NCBI GenBank assembly: GCA_002508425.1
Contig: DAKU01000143.1
Coordinates: forward strand, 1 to 17,676
Direction of reading: 5' to 3'
DNA: 17,676 bases
From: Methanosarcinaceae archaeon UBA470
GTDB taxonomy: Archaea; Halobacteriota; Methanosarcinia; Methanosarcinales; Methanosarcinaceae
The position numbers and the translations under genes are program-made. The notes beneath the pieces are model-generated. The model ran no database searches. It saw only the letters and a list, made by a program, of their open reading frames with translations, and was not told the DNA's origin. Numbering within the stretch: the first letter of the stretch is position 1; each line of letters begins with the position of its first letter. Shown here one piece after another: positions 1 to 7,618 of the stretch.

Positions 1-120
1 TTCATAACTAATCTGGATAAAAGTAGTGAGATAAAAGAGAAAGATTTAAATAGTATAACTGGACACAGTTTTATGATTATTATGAGCGCAGAAATGCAAC
101 TGAGGAATCGTTTTTTATAA
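1..120 (+). other. Open frame at left edge, possible 3' end of an upstream gene
   Basis: Reading frame 1 is open from the first base to a TAA at 118-120 and would encode 39 residues ending ...MQLRNRFL. I recognise no family. It could be the tail of a gene that starts outside the window, or chance. A strong TATA-like box inside it (45-52) argues that this is at least partly the promoter and leader of leuA. Three in-frame ATGs (73, 82, 94) would also allow a 9 to 16 codon leader ORF ending 13 nt before the leuA start. Confidence 0.2.
45..52 (+). promoter_or_regulatory. Putative TATA box for leuA
   Basis: TTTAAATA, preceded by the purine-rich AAAGAAAGA that could act as a BRE. Archaeal transcription usually starts about 25 nt downstream, which would put the start near 75-78 and give leuA a leader of nearly 60 nt. 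The call rests on motif and spacing only. Confidence 0.4.
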
Positions 121-133
121 CACTGAACCGCTG

Positions 134-1645
134 TTGAACAAAAATATCACTATTTTCGATACCACACTGCGCGATGGTGAACAGACCCCCGGTGTCTCTC
201 TAACTAATGACCAGAAGCTCAAGATTGCAAGGCAACTGGACAAACTTGGAGTAGACGTTCTTGAAGCCGGATTCCCCATTTCCTCTGAAGGGGATAAGCA
301 GTCTGTAAAAGCTATTGCCAACGAAGGTCTTAAACTGAACGTGTGTGGTCTTGCAAGAGTGCTAACTAAAGACCTGGATGCATGCTTGGACACTGACGTG
401 GATATGATACACACATTTGTATCAACATCCGACATCCAGAGGATCCACACTATAAAGAAGAGCAAAGAAGAAGTGCTCACAATGGCTGTGGATGCAGTAC
501 AGTATATCAAGGACCATGGAGCAAAGTGCATGTTCTCAGCCATGGATGCTACCCGTACTGATCTTGACTATCTTACACAGGTATACAAAGCAGTACAGGA
601 AGCAGGTTGTGACATTATCAATGTACCAGATACTGTAGGAATAATGTCCCCTTCCCGCATGTACCAGTTGGTAGATGCGATCCATAAGGAAGTAAAAATC
701 CCCATAGATGTTCATTGTCACAATGATTTCGGCATAGCTGTGGCTAACAGCCTTATGGCAGTAGAAGCCGGAGCAAGCCAGATCCAAGTGACTGTAAATG
801 GAATAGGGGAAAGAGCTGGTAACGCTAATCTTGCAGAGGTAGTTATGTGCCTAGAATCGATTTATGGCGCAAAGACCAACATCAAGACGGAATACCTGCT
901 TGAGACATCTAAAATGGTGGAAAATTATACAGGCGTACACATGCCTCCAAACACACCTATTGTTGGCGAGAATGCCTTTGCCCACGAGTCAGGCATCCAT
1001 ACACATGGAGTACTCACCAAGGCCGACACATTCGAACCCGGTATCATGACGCCTGAGATGGTAGGACATAAAAGACGTATAGTACTTGGTAAGCACGCGG
1101 GTAAGCATGCTGTTCAGAAATCTCTGGAAGATGCTGGTATCCAGACAACCGAAGAACAACTTGATGAGATAGTTAAGAGGATAAAAGCCATAGCTGACAA
1201 AGGAAAGCGTATCTGTGACGCAGACCTGCATGCCGTCGCATCAGACGTACTAGGAAGGAACCTTGGCAGCGAGACTATAAAACTCAAGGAACTCTCAGTG
1301 ATGACAAGCAACCTCACAACGCCCACTGCAGTCGTCAGGGCTATTATTGGCAACGATGAAGCAGTAGCCTCTAACATTGGTACTGGACCAGTTGATGCAG
1401 CTGTTAAAGCAGTACAGCAAATGATTGCCGGATACACAAAGGTCAAGATACGAGACTTCCGTATTGAAGCCATTACCGGAGGAGCCGATGCTCTTGCTGA
1501 GGTCACTATAGGCGTGGAAGATGAAGACGGGCGAGTGGTAACAGCTCATGCTGCAAGCACTGATATTGTGACAGCATCAGTAGACGCGCTTATAACAGCC
1601 ATAAACATCCTGCTTGACAAGAAAAAATTGTGGAATATGCAGTAA
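134..1645 (+). CDS. leuA: 2-isopropylmalate synthase
   Basis: Condenses acetyl-CoA with 2-oxoisovalerate in the first committed step of leucine synthesis. At 503 aa it has the full length of the archaeal isopropylmalate/citramalate synthase family. The TIM-barrel domain carries the signature FDTTLRDGEQTPG (residues 8-20, catalytic R13/D14), the metal motif HCHND (194-198) and GIGERAGN. The C-terminal part (about 360-500) is the LeuA allosteric dimer domain with GTGPVDAA, so leucine feedback is likely. EAGFP (44-48), CGLAR and HESGIHTHG (284-292) resemble LeuA more than citramalate synthase CimA. The C-terminal domain argues against homocitrate synthase AksA. The start is TTG: the frame has an upstream stop at 101-103 and no ATG between, and only a distant GAGGA (102-106) resembles a ribosome-binding site. 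CimA cannot be fully excluded. Confidence 0.85.
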   Translation: MNKNITIFDTTLRDGEQTPGVSLTNDQKLKIARQLDKLGVDVLEAGFPISSEGDKQSVKAIANEGLKLNVCGLARVLTKDLDACLDTDVDMIHTFVSTSDIQRIHTIKKSKEEVLTMAVDAVQYIKDHGAKCMFSAMDATRTDLDYLTQVYKAVQEAGCDIINVPDTVGIMSPSRMYQLVDAIHKEVKIPIDVHCHNDFGIAVANSLMAVEAGASQIQVTVNGIGERAGNANLAEVVMCLESIYGAKTNIKTEYLLETSKMVENYTGVHMPPNTPIVGENAFAHESGIHTHGVLTKADTFEPGIMTPEMVGHKRRIVLGKHAGKHAVQKSLEDAGIQTTEEQLDEIVKRIKAIADKGKRICDADLHAVASDVLGRNLGSETIKLKELSVMTSNLTTPTAVVRAIIGNDEAVASNIGTGPVDAAVKAVQQMIAGYTKVKIRDFRIEAITGGADALAEVTIGVEDEDGRVVTAHAASTDIVTASVDALITAINILLDKKKLWNMQ

Positions 1646-1667
1646 CTGCAATTGACTTGGTTTATCA

Positions 1668-1702
1668 CCAGGCATCAATGCCTGGAATATCTTTTCTTTT
1701 TA
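1668..1702 (+). terminator. Terminator after leuA
   Basis: An 8-bp perfect stem, CCAGGCAT (1668-1675) and ATGCCTGG (1678-1685), is followed by a T-rich tract (about 1690-1701) with runs of four and five T. It lies 22 bp after the leuA stop. The 2-nt loop means the innermost pairs would open. It fits an intrinsic or oligo-T archaeal terminator. Confidence 0.6.
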
Positions 1703-1720
1703 AACCTGTGATCAACTGTA

Positions 1721-1728
1721 TTATATAG
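1721..1728 (+). promoter_or_regulatory. Putative TATA box for the tatD operon
   Basis: TTATATAG lies downstream of the leuA terminator. It predicts transcription from about 1750-1753, with a leader of about 27 nt before the ATG at 1779. Motif and position only. Confidence 0.5.
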
Positions 1729-1778
1729 ATCTCCTGAATCGTTCCCTTTATGACTCCAGCAGCCAATAAGAATCAATC

Positions 1779-2537
1779 ATGGATTTCCAAGTTATAGATT
1801 CACATTGCCATCTTGATTTCCCCAAATTCAATAAGGATAGAGAAGCAACCATCCAACGTGCCCGTAATGTTGGTGTAGACCAGATGATCAATTCCGGGGT
1901 TGATCCAAAGACCAATATCTCAACCCTTGAGCTTGCACAGAAATATGACTACATACACGCAACTCTGGGATTCAGCCCCCATCTTTCACCAGAAGCCACT
2001 GATGAACAGGTACAAAGCATGTTGAGTTTTATAGAAGACCACGTCACCGACATAGTTGGAATAGGGGAAGCCGGTCTTGACTATCATTACTTCACGTCAA
2101 ATGCTGAAAGAGACAGGCAGATAGAAGTGTTTAAGCAAGTCATAGAGCTTGCCGACAAATACAATAAACCTCTTGTGATACACGGCAGAGAGGCAGAAGA
2201 TATTGCACTGAGATTGTCAGGGCACCTTGACAAAGTAGTATTTCACTGCTATGGAGGGAATCTTGAAACCATGCGCAATATAGTAGATGCCGGACATTTC
2301 ATCTCAGTTCCTACTTTGGTCTGTTTTTCGGAACACCACCGGGAAATCGCGAGAGAAGTACCATTAGAGCACATGCTTCTGGAGACGGACAGCCCATATC
2401 TTTCCCCCCGCAAAGGCAGAAATGAACCTGAATTTATTATTGATTCACTTCCGTGGATTGAAAAGCTCAAAGGAATAGAAAAGAAAGATATAGCAGATGT
2501 CACTAGGAAAAACACTATAAGGGTCTTTGGCCTCTAA
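1779..2537 (+). CDS. tatD: TatD family metal-dependent hydrolase (probable DNase)
   Basis: TatD family proteins are TIM-barrel metal-dependent hydrolases, several of them 3'-5' DNases; the substrate here is not known. The 252 aa length is typical. Metal ligands are visible in order: HxH in DSHCHLD (H9, H11), E97 in GIGEAGLDYH, H135 in IHG, H156 in FHCYGG, and D204 in LETDSPYLSPRKGR. No signal peptide or membrane segment is seen, so it should be cytoplasmic. It opens a + strand run with the metallo-beta-lactamase gene (33 bp later) and the radical SAM gene. No good Shine-Dalgarno precedes the ATG. An alternative label is an unspecified TatD-like amidohydrolase. Confidence 0.88.
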   Translation: MDFQVIDSHCHLDFPKFNKDREATIQRARNVGVDQMINSGVDPKTNISTLELAQKYDYIHATLGFSPHLSPEATDEQVQSMLSFIEDHVTDIVGIGEAGLDYHYFTSNAERDRQIEVFKQVIELADKYNKPLVIHGREAEDIALRLSGHLDKVVFHCYGGNLETMRNIVDAGHFISVPTLVCFSEHHREIAREVPLEHMLLETDSPYLSPRKGRNEPEFIIDSLPWIEKLKGIEKKDIADVTRKNTIRVFGL

Positions 2538-2570
2538 GGACCATATGTAGGGATCAGGGGAATAAGGAAC

Positions 2571-3215
2571 ATGAACGTAAAGAAATTCCATACTGGGTAC
2601 TATGATGCAAATTCTTATCTCGTAAATGGTAAAGTGCTGATAGATACGGGCATTAATACGGCTGCTTTGATAGCAGAGATTGAAAAAAATATCGATATCC
2701 ATGACCTTAAACTAATCGTCCTCACTCATTGCCACTACGACCACACTGCATCCGCGGAAGCCATTGCTGAAAAGAGCGGTGCACAGATAGCTATCCACAA
2801 AAACGATGTAGAAGGGTTACACCATAATGAAGCTAGTGCAGCTGCAGCCTTTGATAGCAAAGCACCTTCTTTTGAGCCTAATGTCCTGCTGGATGAGGGG
2901 GAAAGCATACCCATTGGAAATGGAGAGCATCTGGAAATAATACACACACCGGGGCATACACCTGGTTGCATATGTCTTTATGAACCAGTATCAAAGTCAT
3001 TGTTCTCAGGAGATACAGTATTTCCACAAGGCAGCATAGGCCGTACGGATTTTATAGGTGGTAATTCCGCAAAGATAAGTGAATCTATACAAAAACTCAC
3101 AAAACTGGATGTAAGAACAATGTATCCAGGACATGGAGATCCCACTTCTGACAACGTGAAACGTCAGATAGAACTATCGTACAGGATGGCAAAAAGCATA
3201 TTTAAAATCATTTAA
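2571..3215 (+). CDS. Metallo-beta-lactamase fold hydrolase, glyoxalase II-like
   Basis: A 214 aa single-domain MBL hydrolase. The complete dinuclear metal site is visible: THCHYDH (H53, H55, D57, H58), H129 in HTPGHTPG, D148 in FSGDTVF, and H188 in YPGHGD. The FSGDTVFPQGSIGRTDF stretch and the length match hydroxyacylglutathione hydrolase-like proteins, which hydrolyse thioesters such as S-lactoylglutathione. Glutathione is generally absent from methanogens, so the natural thiol or substrate is unknown. It sits 33 bp after tatD and 2 bp before the radical SAM gene, so cotranscription is likely. AGGGG at 2556-2560, 10 nt before the ATG, is a plausible ribosome-binding site. Lacking the long substrate-binding C-terminus of classical glyoxalase II, it is best left as an unspecified MBL hydrolase. 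Confidence 0.85.
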   Translation: MNVKKFHTGYYDANSYLVNGKVLIDTGINTAALIAEIEKNIDIHDLKLIVLTHCHYDHTASAEAIAEKSGAQIAIHKNDVEGLHHNEASAAAAFDSKAPSFEPNVLLDEGESIPIGNGEHLEIIHTPGHTPGCICLYEPVSKSLFSGDTVFPQGSIGRTDFIGGNSAKISESIQKLTKLDVRTMYPGHGDPTSDNVKRQIELSYRMAKSIFKII

Positions 3216-3217
3216 TT

Positions 3218-5071
3218 ATGACAGGAAAAAATAAAGAAAAAGCTTCATTTGTCTCACAATTTCTCCCAATGGACCTTAAAGAAGCAAAGAAAAGAGGTTG
3301 GGAAGAATTTGATGTGATCATTGTGACTGGGGATGCCTATGTAGATCACCCCGGATTTGGAACGGCCATTATCGGCAGGATCCTTGAAGATGCCGGGTAC
3401 AGAGTAGGCATTATTGCACAACCTAAATGGGATAATGTTGATGATTTTAAGAAATTGGGTAAGCCACGCCTATTCTTCGCTGTAAGTGGCGGAAATACTG
3501 ACTCAATGGTCAGTAATTATACTCCTTCCCAGAGATTGCGCCATGAAGATGCATATTCCCCAGGCAATAAACCTGGAATGAGACCGAATAGAGCAACTAT
3601 CGTTTATTCCAACAGGTTGCGGGAAGCATACCCTGATGTACCTATGGTGATAGGGGGCATAGAAGCTTCTTTGCGCCGTTTTGCTCAGTACGACTATTGG
3701 TCAGACAAAGTTCGCCAGTCAATTCTGGCAGACACACCTGCCAACCTGCTGATCTATGGCATGGGTGAACTGCAGATACTCCAGATAGCAGAAAAGCTTG
3801 ATAAAGGCATAGCTGTAAAAGACATAACTGACATTGACGGCACTGTCTGGAAAATGGAAGTTAAAACATGGAAAGAAAAAAGAGAGGAAATGCTCAAGAA
3901 CAATATCGAGATACCTTCCTACACAGAAGTTTCACAGGATAAAGTGCTCTATTCCAAAGCTTTTAAGCTTACATTCGATGAACAAGACCCCATAAGGGGA
4001 CTTGGGTTAGTACAGGTTCATCCGAAAACAGTGATAATACAGAACAAGCCCATGCGGCCTCTTAATGAAAAGGAATTGGACCATGTGTATGAGCTGCCTT
4101 ATACAAGAAGTGCACATCCATCATACAAAGAGCCCATACCTGCTCTTGACATGGCCAGGTTCTCCATCACCACTCACAGAGGATGTTTTGGTTCCTGTTC
4201 TTTCTGCGCCATAGTCCTGCACCAAGGAAGAATGATCTCCAGCCGCAGCATTGAATCAATACTTAGGGAGGCTGAAGGGCTGAAGAAAATCAAAGGCTTC
4301 AAAGGTATCATCAACGGACTTGGCGGTCCTTCTGCTAACATGTATGGGATGGAATGCGGGAAGTGGGAAAAGAAAGGGGCATGTACAGACAAATTATGCA
4401 TTTATCCTAAAGCTTGCCCGTCACTTAACACAAGCCATAAGAATTTAATAGAGCTTATGCAGAGGTTGCGGGAAATATCGGGAATCTCGAAAGTTTTCGT
4501 CGGATATGGCGTGCGTTATGATCTGGCTCTACTTGACGAAAAGTATATGGAAGAACTATGTGCCCATCACGTAAGCGGGCAGCTTAAGGTGGCACCCGAG
4601 CATTACTGCAATGAGGTCACGGATGCTATGAAAAAACCCCGCAGGGAAGTATTTGAGAAATTCGAGCAAAAGTACAAGGAGATCAACAGGAAAGTGGGCA
4701 AAGACCAGTACCTTGTAGCATTTTTGATGTCTGGCCATCCTGGATGCACCCTTAACAACATGATCGAAACCGCAGAATACATCAGAGATACCGGAAGGTA
4801 CACAGAGCAGGTACAGGACTTCACACCCACGCCTATGACTGCTGCCACATGCATGTTCCATACGGGAATCGATCCTTTCACGGGCAAAAATATCTATGTT
4901 GCAACTTCCAGGAAAGATAAAATGATACAAAGGGCTTTTTTACGCTATAAGGACCCTCAGAATCAAATGCTTGTCTACGAAGGACTCAAACGCGCAGACC
5001 GGCTGGACCTTGTGGGTAATAGCTGGAACTGCTTTATCAGAAGGCCACCAAGACAAAAAGAATGGCAATGA
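3218..5071 (+). CDS. YgiQ/UPF0313 family radical SAM protein
   Basis: At 617 aa it shows the architecture of the YgiQ/UPF0313 family. An N-terminal domain (FLPM..., then DVIIVTGDAYVDHPGFG near residue 30, resembling a cobalamin-binding-like fold) precedes a radical SAM domain. The [4Fe-4S] cysteines are CxxxCxxC at C323, C327 and C330 in RGCFGSCSFC. A second Cys-rich segment (about 387-406, with GACTDKLCIYPKAC) is also present. The family's reaction is unknown, and no substrate should be inferred. It starts 2 bp after the MBL stop without a clear Shine-Dalgarno, which suggests translational coupling. The sequence ends near the PPRQKE segment, shorter than many bacterial members. The next gene converges on it with a 6-bp gap. 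Confidence 0.85.
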   Translation: MTGKNKEKASFVSQFLPMDLKEAKKRGWEEFDVIIVTGDAYVDHPGFGTAIIGRILEDAGYRVGIIAQPKWDNVDDFKKLGKPRLFFAVSGGNTDSMVSNYTPSQRLRHEDAYSPGNKPGMRPNRATIVYSNRLREAYPDVPMVIGGIEASLRRFAQYDYWSDKVRQSILADTPANLLIYGMGELQILQIAEKLDKGIAVKDITDIDGTVWKMEVKTWKEKREEMLKNNIEIPSYTEVSQDKVLYSKAFKLTFDEQDPIRGLGLVQVHPKTVIIQNKPMRPLNEKELDHVYELPYTRSAHPSYKEPIPALDMARFSITTHRGCFGSCSFCAIVLHQGRMISSRSIESILREAEGLKKIKGFKGIINGLGGPSANMYGMECGKWEKKGACTDKLCIYPKACPSLNTSHKNLIELMQRLREISGISKVFVGYGVRYDLALLDEKYMEELCAHHVSGQLKVAPEHYCNEVTDAMKKPRREVFEKFEQKYKEINRKVGKDQYLVAFLMSGHPGCTLNNMIETAEYIRDTGRYTEQVQDFTPTPMTAATCMFHTGIDPFTGKNIYVATSRKDKMIQRAFLRYKDPQNQMLVYEGLKRADRLDLVGNSWNCFIRRPPRQKEWQ

Positions 5072-5077
5072 TACTAT

Positions 5078-6133
5078 TTATTTCATTGCCATTTCCAACA
5101 GGTCCAAGATATCAATAACTTCTACTTTTGGCCCTCCGCGCTGGAGATTTGTCCTGCAAAGCGGACAGGATGTGACAAGATAATCCACGCCTTCAGGAAT
5201 CTCTTCCAGGCGTTTCTTTGAAAGAGCCAAAGACAGGTCCGGATAACCTTTTAGAACTCCACCACCTGCACCACAGCAACGGGATTGCTGGTGATGAGTC
5301 TTCATTTCCTTGAGTTCGCAGATAGATGTGATAATCTTCCGGGGTGCATCGAAGACGCCATTACATCTTCCAAGATGACATGGGTCATGATAAGTCACTT
5401 TGATGTCCAGACGCTTTAGGTTCATCTCTGAAAGACGTTCTGCCAGAAACTCTGAGACATGTAATACTTTCAGACCATCTGGATAATCATTTCTAAGAGT
5501 AGTATAGCAACCTGCACAGCCTGTGATTATAGTATGAGCACCGATCTTTTTGATCTGTTCCAGATTTTTAGAGATAAGAAAATCCGGATCAGAACCTGTA
5601 CGCAACAGAGGTGAACCACAGCAAACCTCCTCAGGAATAAGAGTAACATCGAACTTCTTAAGCAGATCAAAAGTCCTGCGAGTAAGCTCAGGATACCTGT
5701 AAGAACCCAGACAGCCCACGAAAAAGACATAAGGAGCATGCTCTTTGATGTCGGAGGCATTTTTCAGCCATGCATGGCGATAACGCGTTTCTCCAAGCGG
5801 GTTACCCTTTGATGTTGCCTCATCACGCAGTGCAGCCTGAGAATCTGTCATTTTACCCTTAAGCACAAGATGATGGCGGGCATTCTGTACAATTTGCGTA
5901 GGGGAAGCACCAGAAGGGCACATCTGTTCACACAGGCCACATGTAGTACATGTATTAAGACTGTTAAGCACATCTTGGTCTGCTTCTAAACCATGGTAAA
6001 TTCCATGAGCAACAAGCATACGACCTCTGGAACTTGCCGATTCCCAACCTGTCTGTTCAAAAATTGGACAGACAGACCTGCATGTGCCACAACGTACACA
6101 TTTCAGAATTGATCTTAGATCAAGATTGGACAT
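5078..6133 (-). CDS. Fe-S subunit of D-lactate/glycolate dehydrogenase, GlcF/HdrD-like (two CCG modules)
   Basis: A 351 aa electron-transfer protein. The N-terminus holds two [4Fe-4S] motifs, C12-C15-C18-C22 and C62-C65-C68-C72. Two cysteine-rich CCG modules follow: the first with C141, C171-C172, C206 and C209, the second with C252, C286-C287, C323 and C326. This is the GlcF/LutA/HdrD plan. In HdrB and HdrD the CCG motifs bind noncubane [4Fe-4S] clusters. No membrane segment is visible. It begins one base after the stop of the flavoprotein gene, with GGGGGTG just before it as a possible ribosome-binding site, so the two should form one complex passing electrons from the FAD subunit to an unknown acceptor. 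True HdrD is unlikely because no HdrE is adjacent. Confidence 0.85.
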   Translation of the reverse strand: MSNLDLRSILKCVRCGTCRSVCPIFEQTGWESASSRGRMLVAHGIYHGLEADQDVLNSLNTCTTCGLCEQMCPSGASPTQIVQNARHHLVLKGKMTDSQAALRDEATSKGNPLGETRYRHAWLKNASDIKEHAPYVFFVGCLGSYRYPELTRRTFDLLKKFDVTLIPEEVCCGSPLLRTGSDPDFLISKNLEQIKKIGAHTIITGCAGCYTTLRNDYPDGLKVLHVSEFLAERLSEMNLKRLDIKVTYHDPCHLGRCNGVFDAPRKIITSICELKEMKTHHQQSRCCGAGGGVLKGYPDLSLALSKKRLEEIPEGVDYLVTSCPLCRTNLQRGGPKVEVIDILDLLEMAMK

Positions 6134-6134
6134 A

Positions 6135-7517
6135 TTACACCCCCATTTTTCCGGGGTTCAGTATTCCTTTGGGATCGAGGGCTTTTTTGATAGCTATCAT
6201 AATATCTAAAGCATTACCCAATTCCAAGCGCATGTATTCAGATCGAGCACTGCCCACACCATGTTCCGCAGTGGTCGTTCCTCCCATAGCAATAGCTGTA
6301 CGGTGGATCCTATCAGCAGCGGCATTCAGCTTCATCCAATCTTCATCACTAAGCATGTCGATACACATACCTGTGTGCAGGTTTCCATCTCCAATATGAC
6401 CATAGGTCATGATAGGCAGATTAAATTCTTTAGAGATCTCATCTACCTTGCGCAACATTTTAGGGATCTCTTTTATGGGAACTCCAACATCCTCGCCCAC
6501 ATATACTCTGGTTCGCATAGGGTCTAAGCGAGAAATAGCTGCACCTGCCAGCCTGCGGGCAGCCCATATCTCATCCCTTTCTTTTTTATCTGAAGCAGTC
6601 CTGATTCCAGATGCCAAACCTTCACACGTTTTTACTATAAGATTTACACCTTCTTTCACTTCAGCCTCACTACCATCTACTTCAAAAAGTAGTATGGCGC
6701 CAGCTAGTGGAAGACCTATTTTTGGATCATATGTGTTGATGGCCCGGATTATGTTAGAATCCAATATCTCACATGCAGAAGGAACTATTCCGGATGCAAG
6801 GACCTTAACTACAGCCTTACCTGCTAGTTCAGGATTATCAAATGAGGCAAATATGACAGAACGGTCTTTGGGAATGGCACGCACCTTAATTATTGCTTGG
6901 GTGATGATACCAAGAGTTCCCTCTGAACCCACCATAAGATCAGTAAGAGAGTAACCGGCAACAGATTTCATGGTCTTGGAGCCAGTTCTTACAATTTCAC
7001 CATCTGCCATTACTACTTCAAGTCCAAGCACATAACTACGAGTAGTACCATACTTCACTGAGCGCATACCACTACCGTTATTGGCTATCAGCCCCCCCAG
7101 AGTGCACATTGCAGAACTTCCAGGGTCAGGAGGGAAGAAGAAACCATATGGCTCTAAGGCCTTATTGAGCTTTTCCTGGACGATTCCCGGTTCCACTACC
7201 ACCTGGAGGTTATCAAAATCCATCTCCACTATCCTGTTCATGGCAGACATATCAAGAACAATACCGCCCTCTAAAGGAACACAGCCACCAGAAAGACCTG
7301 TACCTGCACCTCTGGCAGTTACTGAGATATTATGAGCATAAGCTATCTTGATGATCTCCGAGACTTGTGCAGTGCTGAGTGGCTTTATGACCACTTCTGG
7401 CACGCCCCGGATCTGGGAAGCATCAGATGAATAACAGTATAGTTCACAGGAACTAATAGATAGGTTTTCCTTACCCACTATCTTCCTCATTTTTTCTATT
7501 AGGTCAACATTAAGCAT
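6135..7517 (-). CDS. FAD-linked D-lactate/glycolate dehydrogenase (GlcD family)
   Basis: Oxidises a 2-hydroxy acid, probably D-lactate or glycolate, to the 2-oxo acid. The 460 aa protein has the PCMH-type FAD domain with RGAGTGLSGG (69-78), PPDPGSS (129-135), GGLIANNGSG (141-150) and GSEGTLGI (198-205). The C-terminal oxidase domain has GHIGDGNLH (373-381), EHGVG (418-422) and the terminal NPGKMG. It is first in a two-gene - strand unit; its stop is one base from the start of the Fe-S subunit. It diverges from arcS across 101 bp. The substrate cannot be settled from sequence. Lactate oxidation is not part of known methanogenesis, so a side role such as lactate disposal is inferred. Confidence 0.87.
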   Translation of the reverse strand: MLNVDLIEKMRKIVGKENLSISSCELYCYSSDASQIRGVPEVVIKPLSTAQVSEIIKIAYAHNISVTARGAGTGLSGGCVPLEGGIVLDMSAMNRIVEMDFDNLQVVVEPGIVQEKLNKALEPYGFFFPPDPGSSAMCTLGGLIANNGSGMRSVKYGTTRSYVLGLEVVMADGEIVRTGSKTMKSVAGYSLTDLMVGSEGTLGIITQAIIKVRAIPKDRSVIFASFDNPELAGKAVVKVLASGIVPSACEILDSNIIRAINTYDPKIGLPLAGAILLFEVDGSEAEVKEGVNLIVKTCEGLASGIRTASDKKERDEIWAARRLAGAAISRLDPMRTRVYVGEDVGVPIKEIPKMLRKVDEISKEFNLPIMTYGHIGDGNLHTGMCIDMLSDEDWMKLNAAADRIHRTAIAMGGTTTAEHGVGSARSEYMRLELGNALDIMIAIKKALDPKGILNPGKMGV

Positions 7518-7543
7518 AGCTTTGAATTTAGAGATATGGTCAG

Positions 7544-7551
7544 AATTTAAA
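7544..7551. promoter_or_regulatory. Possible TATA-like element between glcD-type gene and arcS
   Basis: AATTTAAA is near-symmetric and lies in the 101-bp divergent spacer. It could place a - strand start close to the dehydrogenase ATG (nearly leaderless), or a + strand start near 7575 for arcS. No other convincing box is seen in this spacer. Confidence 0.3.
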
Positions 7552-7618
7552 GATATCGGTTAGAGAACAGAACTTTGTACCAAACATTTACATTCAACTA
7601 TGCACTATCCTACAAATA

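Noticed and set aside
4556..4930. 124-codon - strand frame inside the YgiQ-type gene
   Set aside because: Overlaps conserved radical SAM coding sequence on the opposite strand; no motif and no promoter.
6409..6954. 181-codon + strand frame inside the FAD dehydrogenase gene
   Set aside because: Antisense shadow of a well-supported gene; Ser/Thr/Arg-rich translation with no family features.
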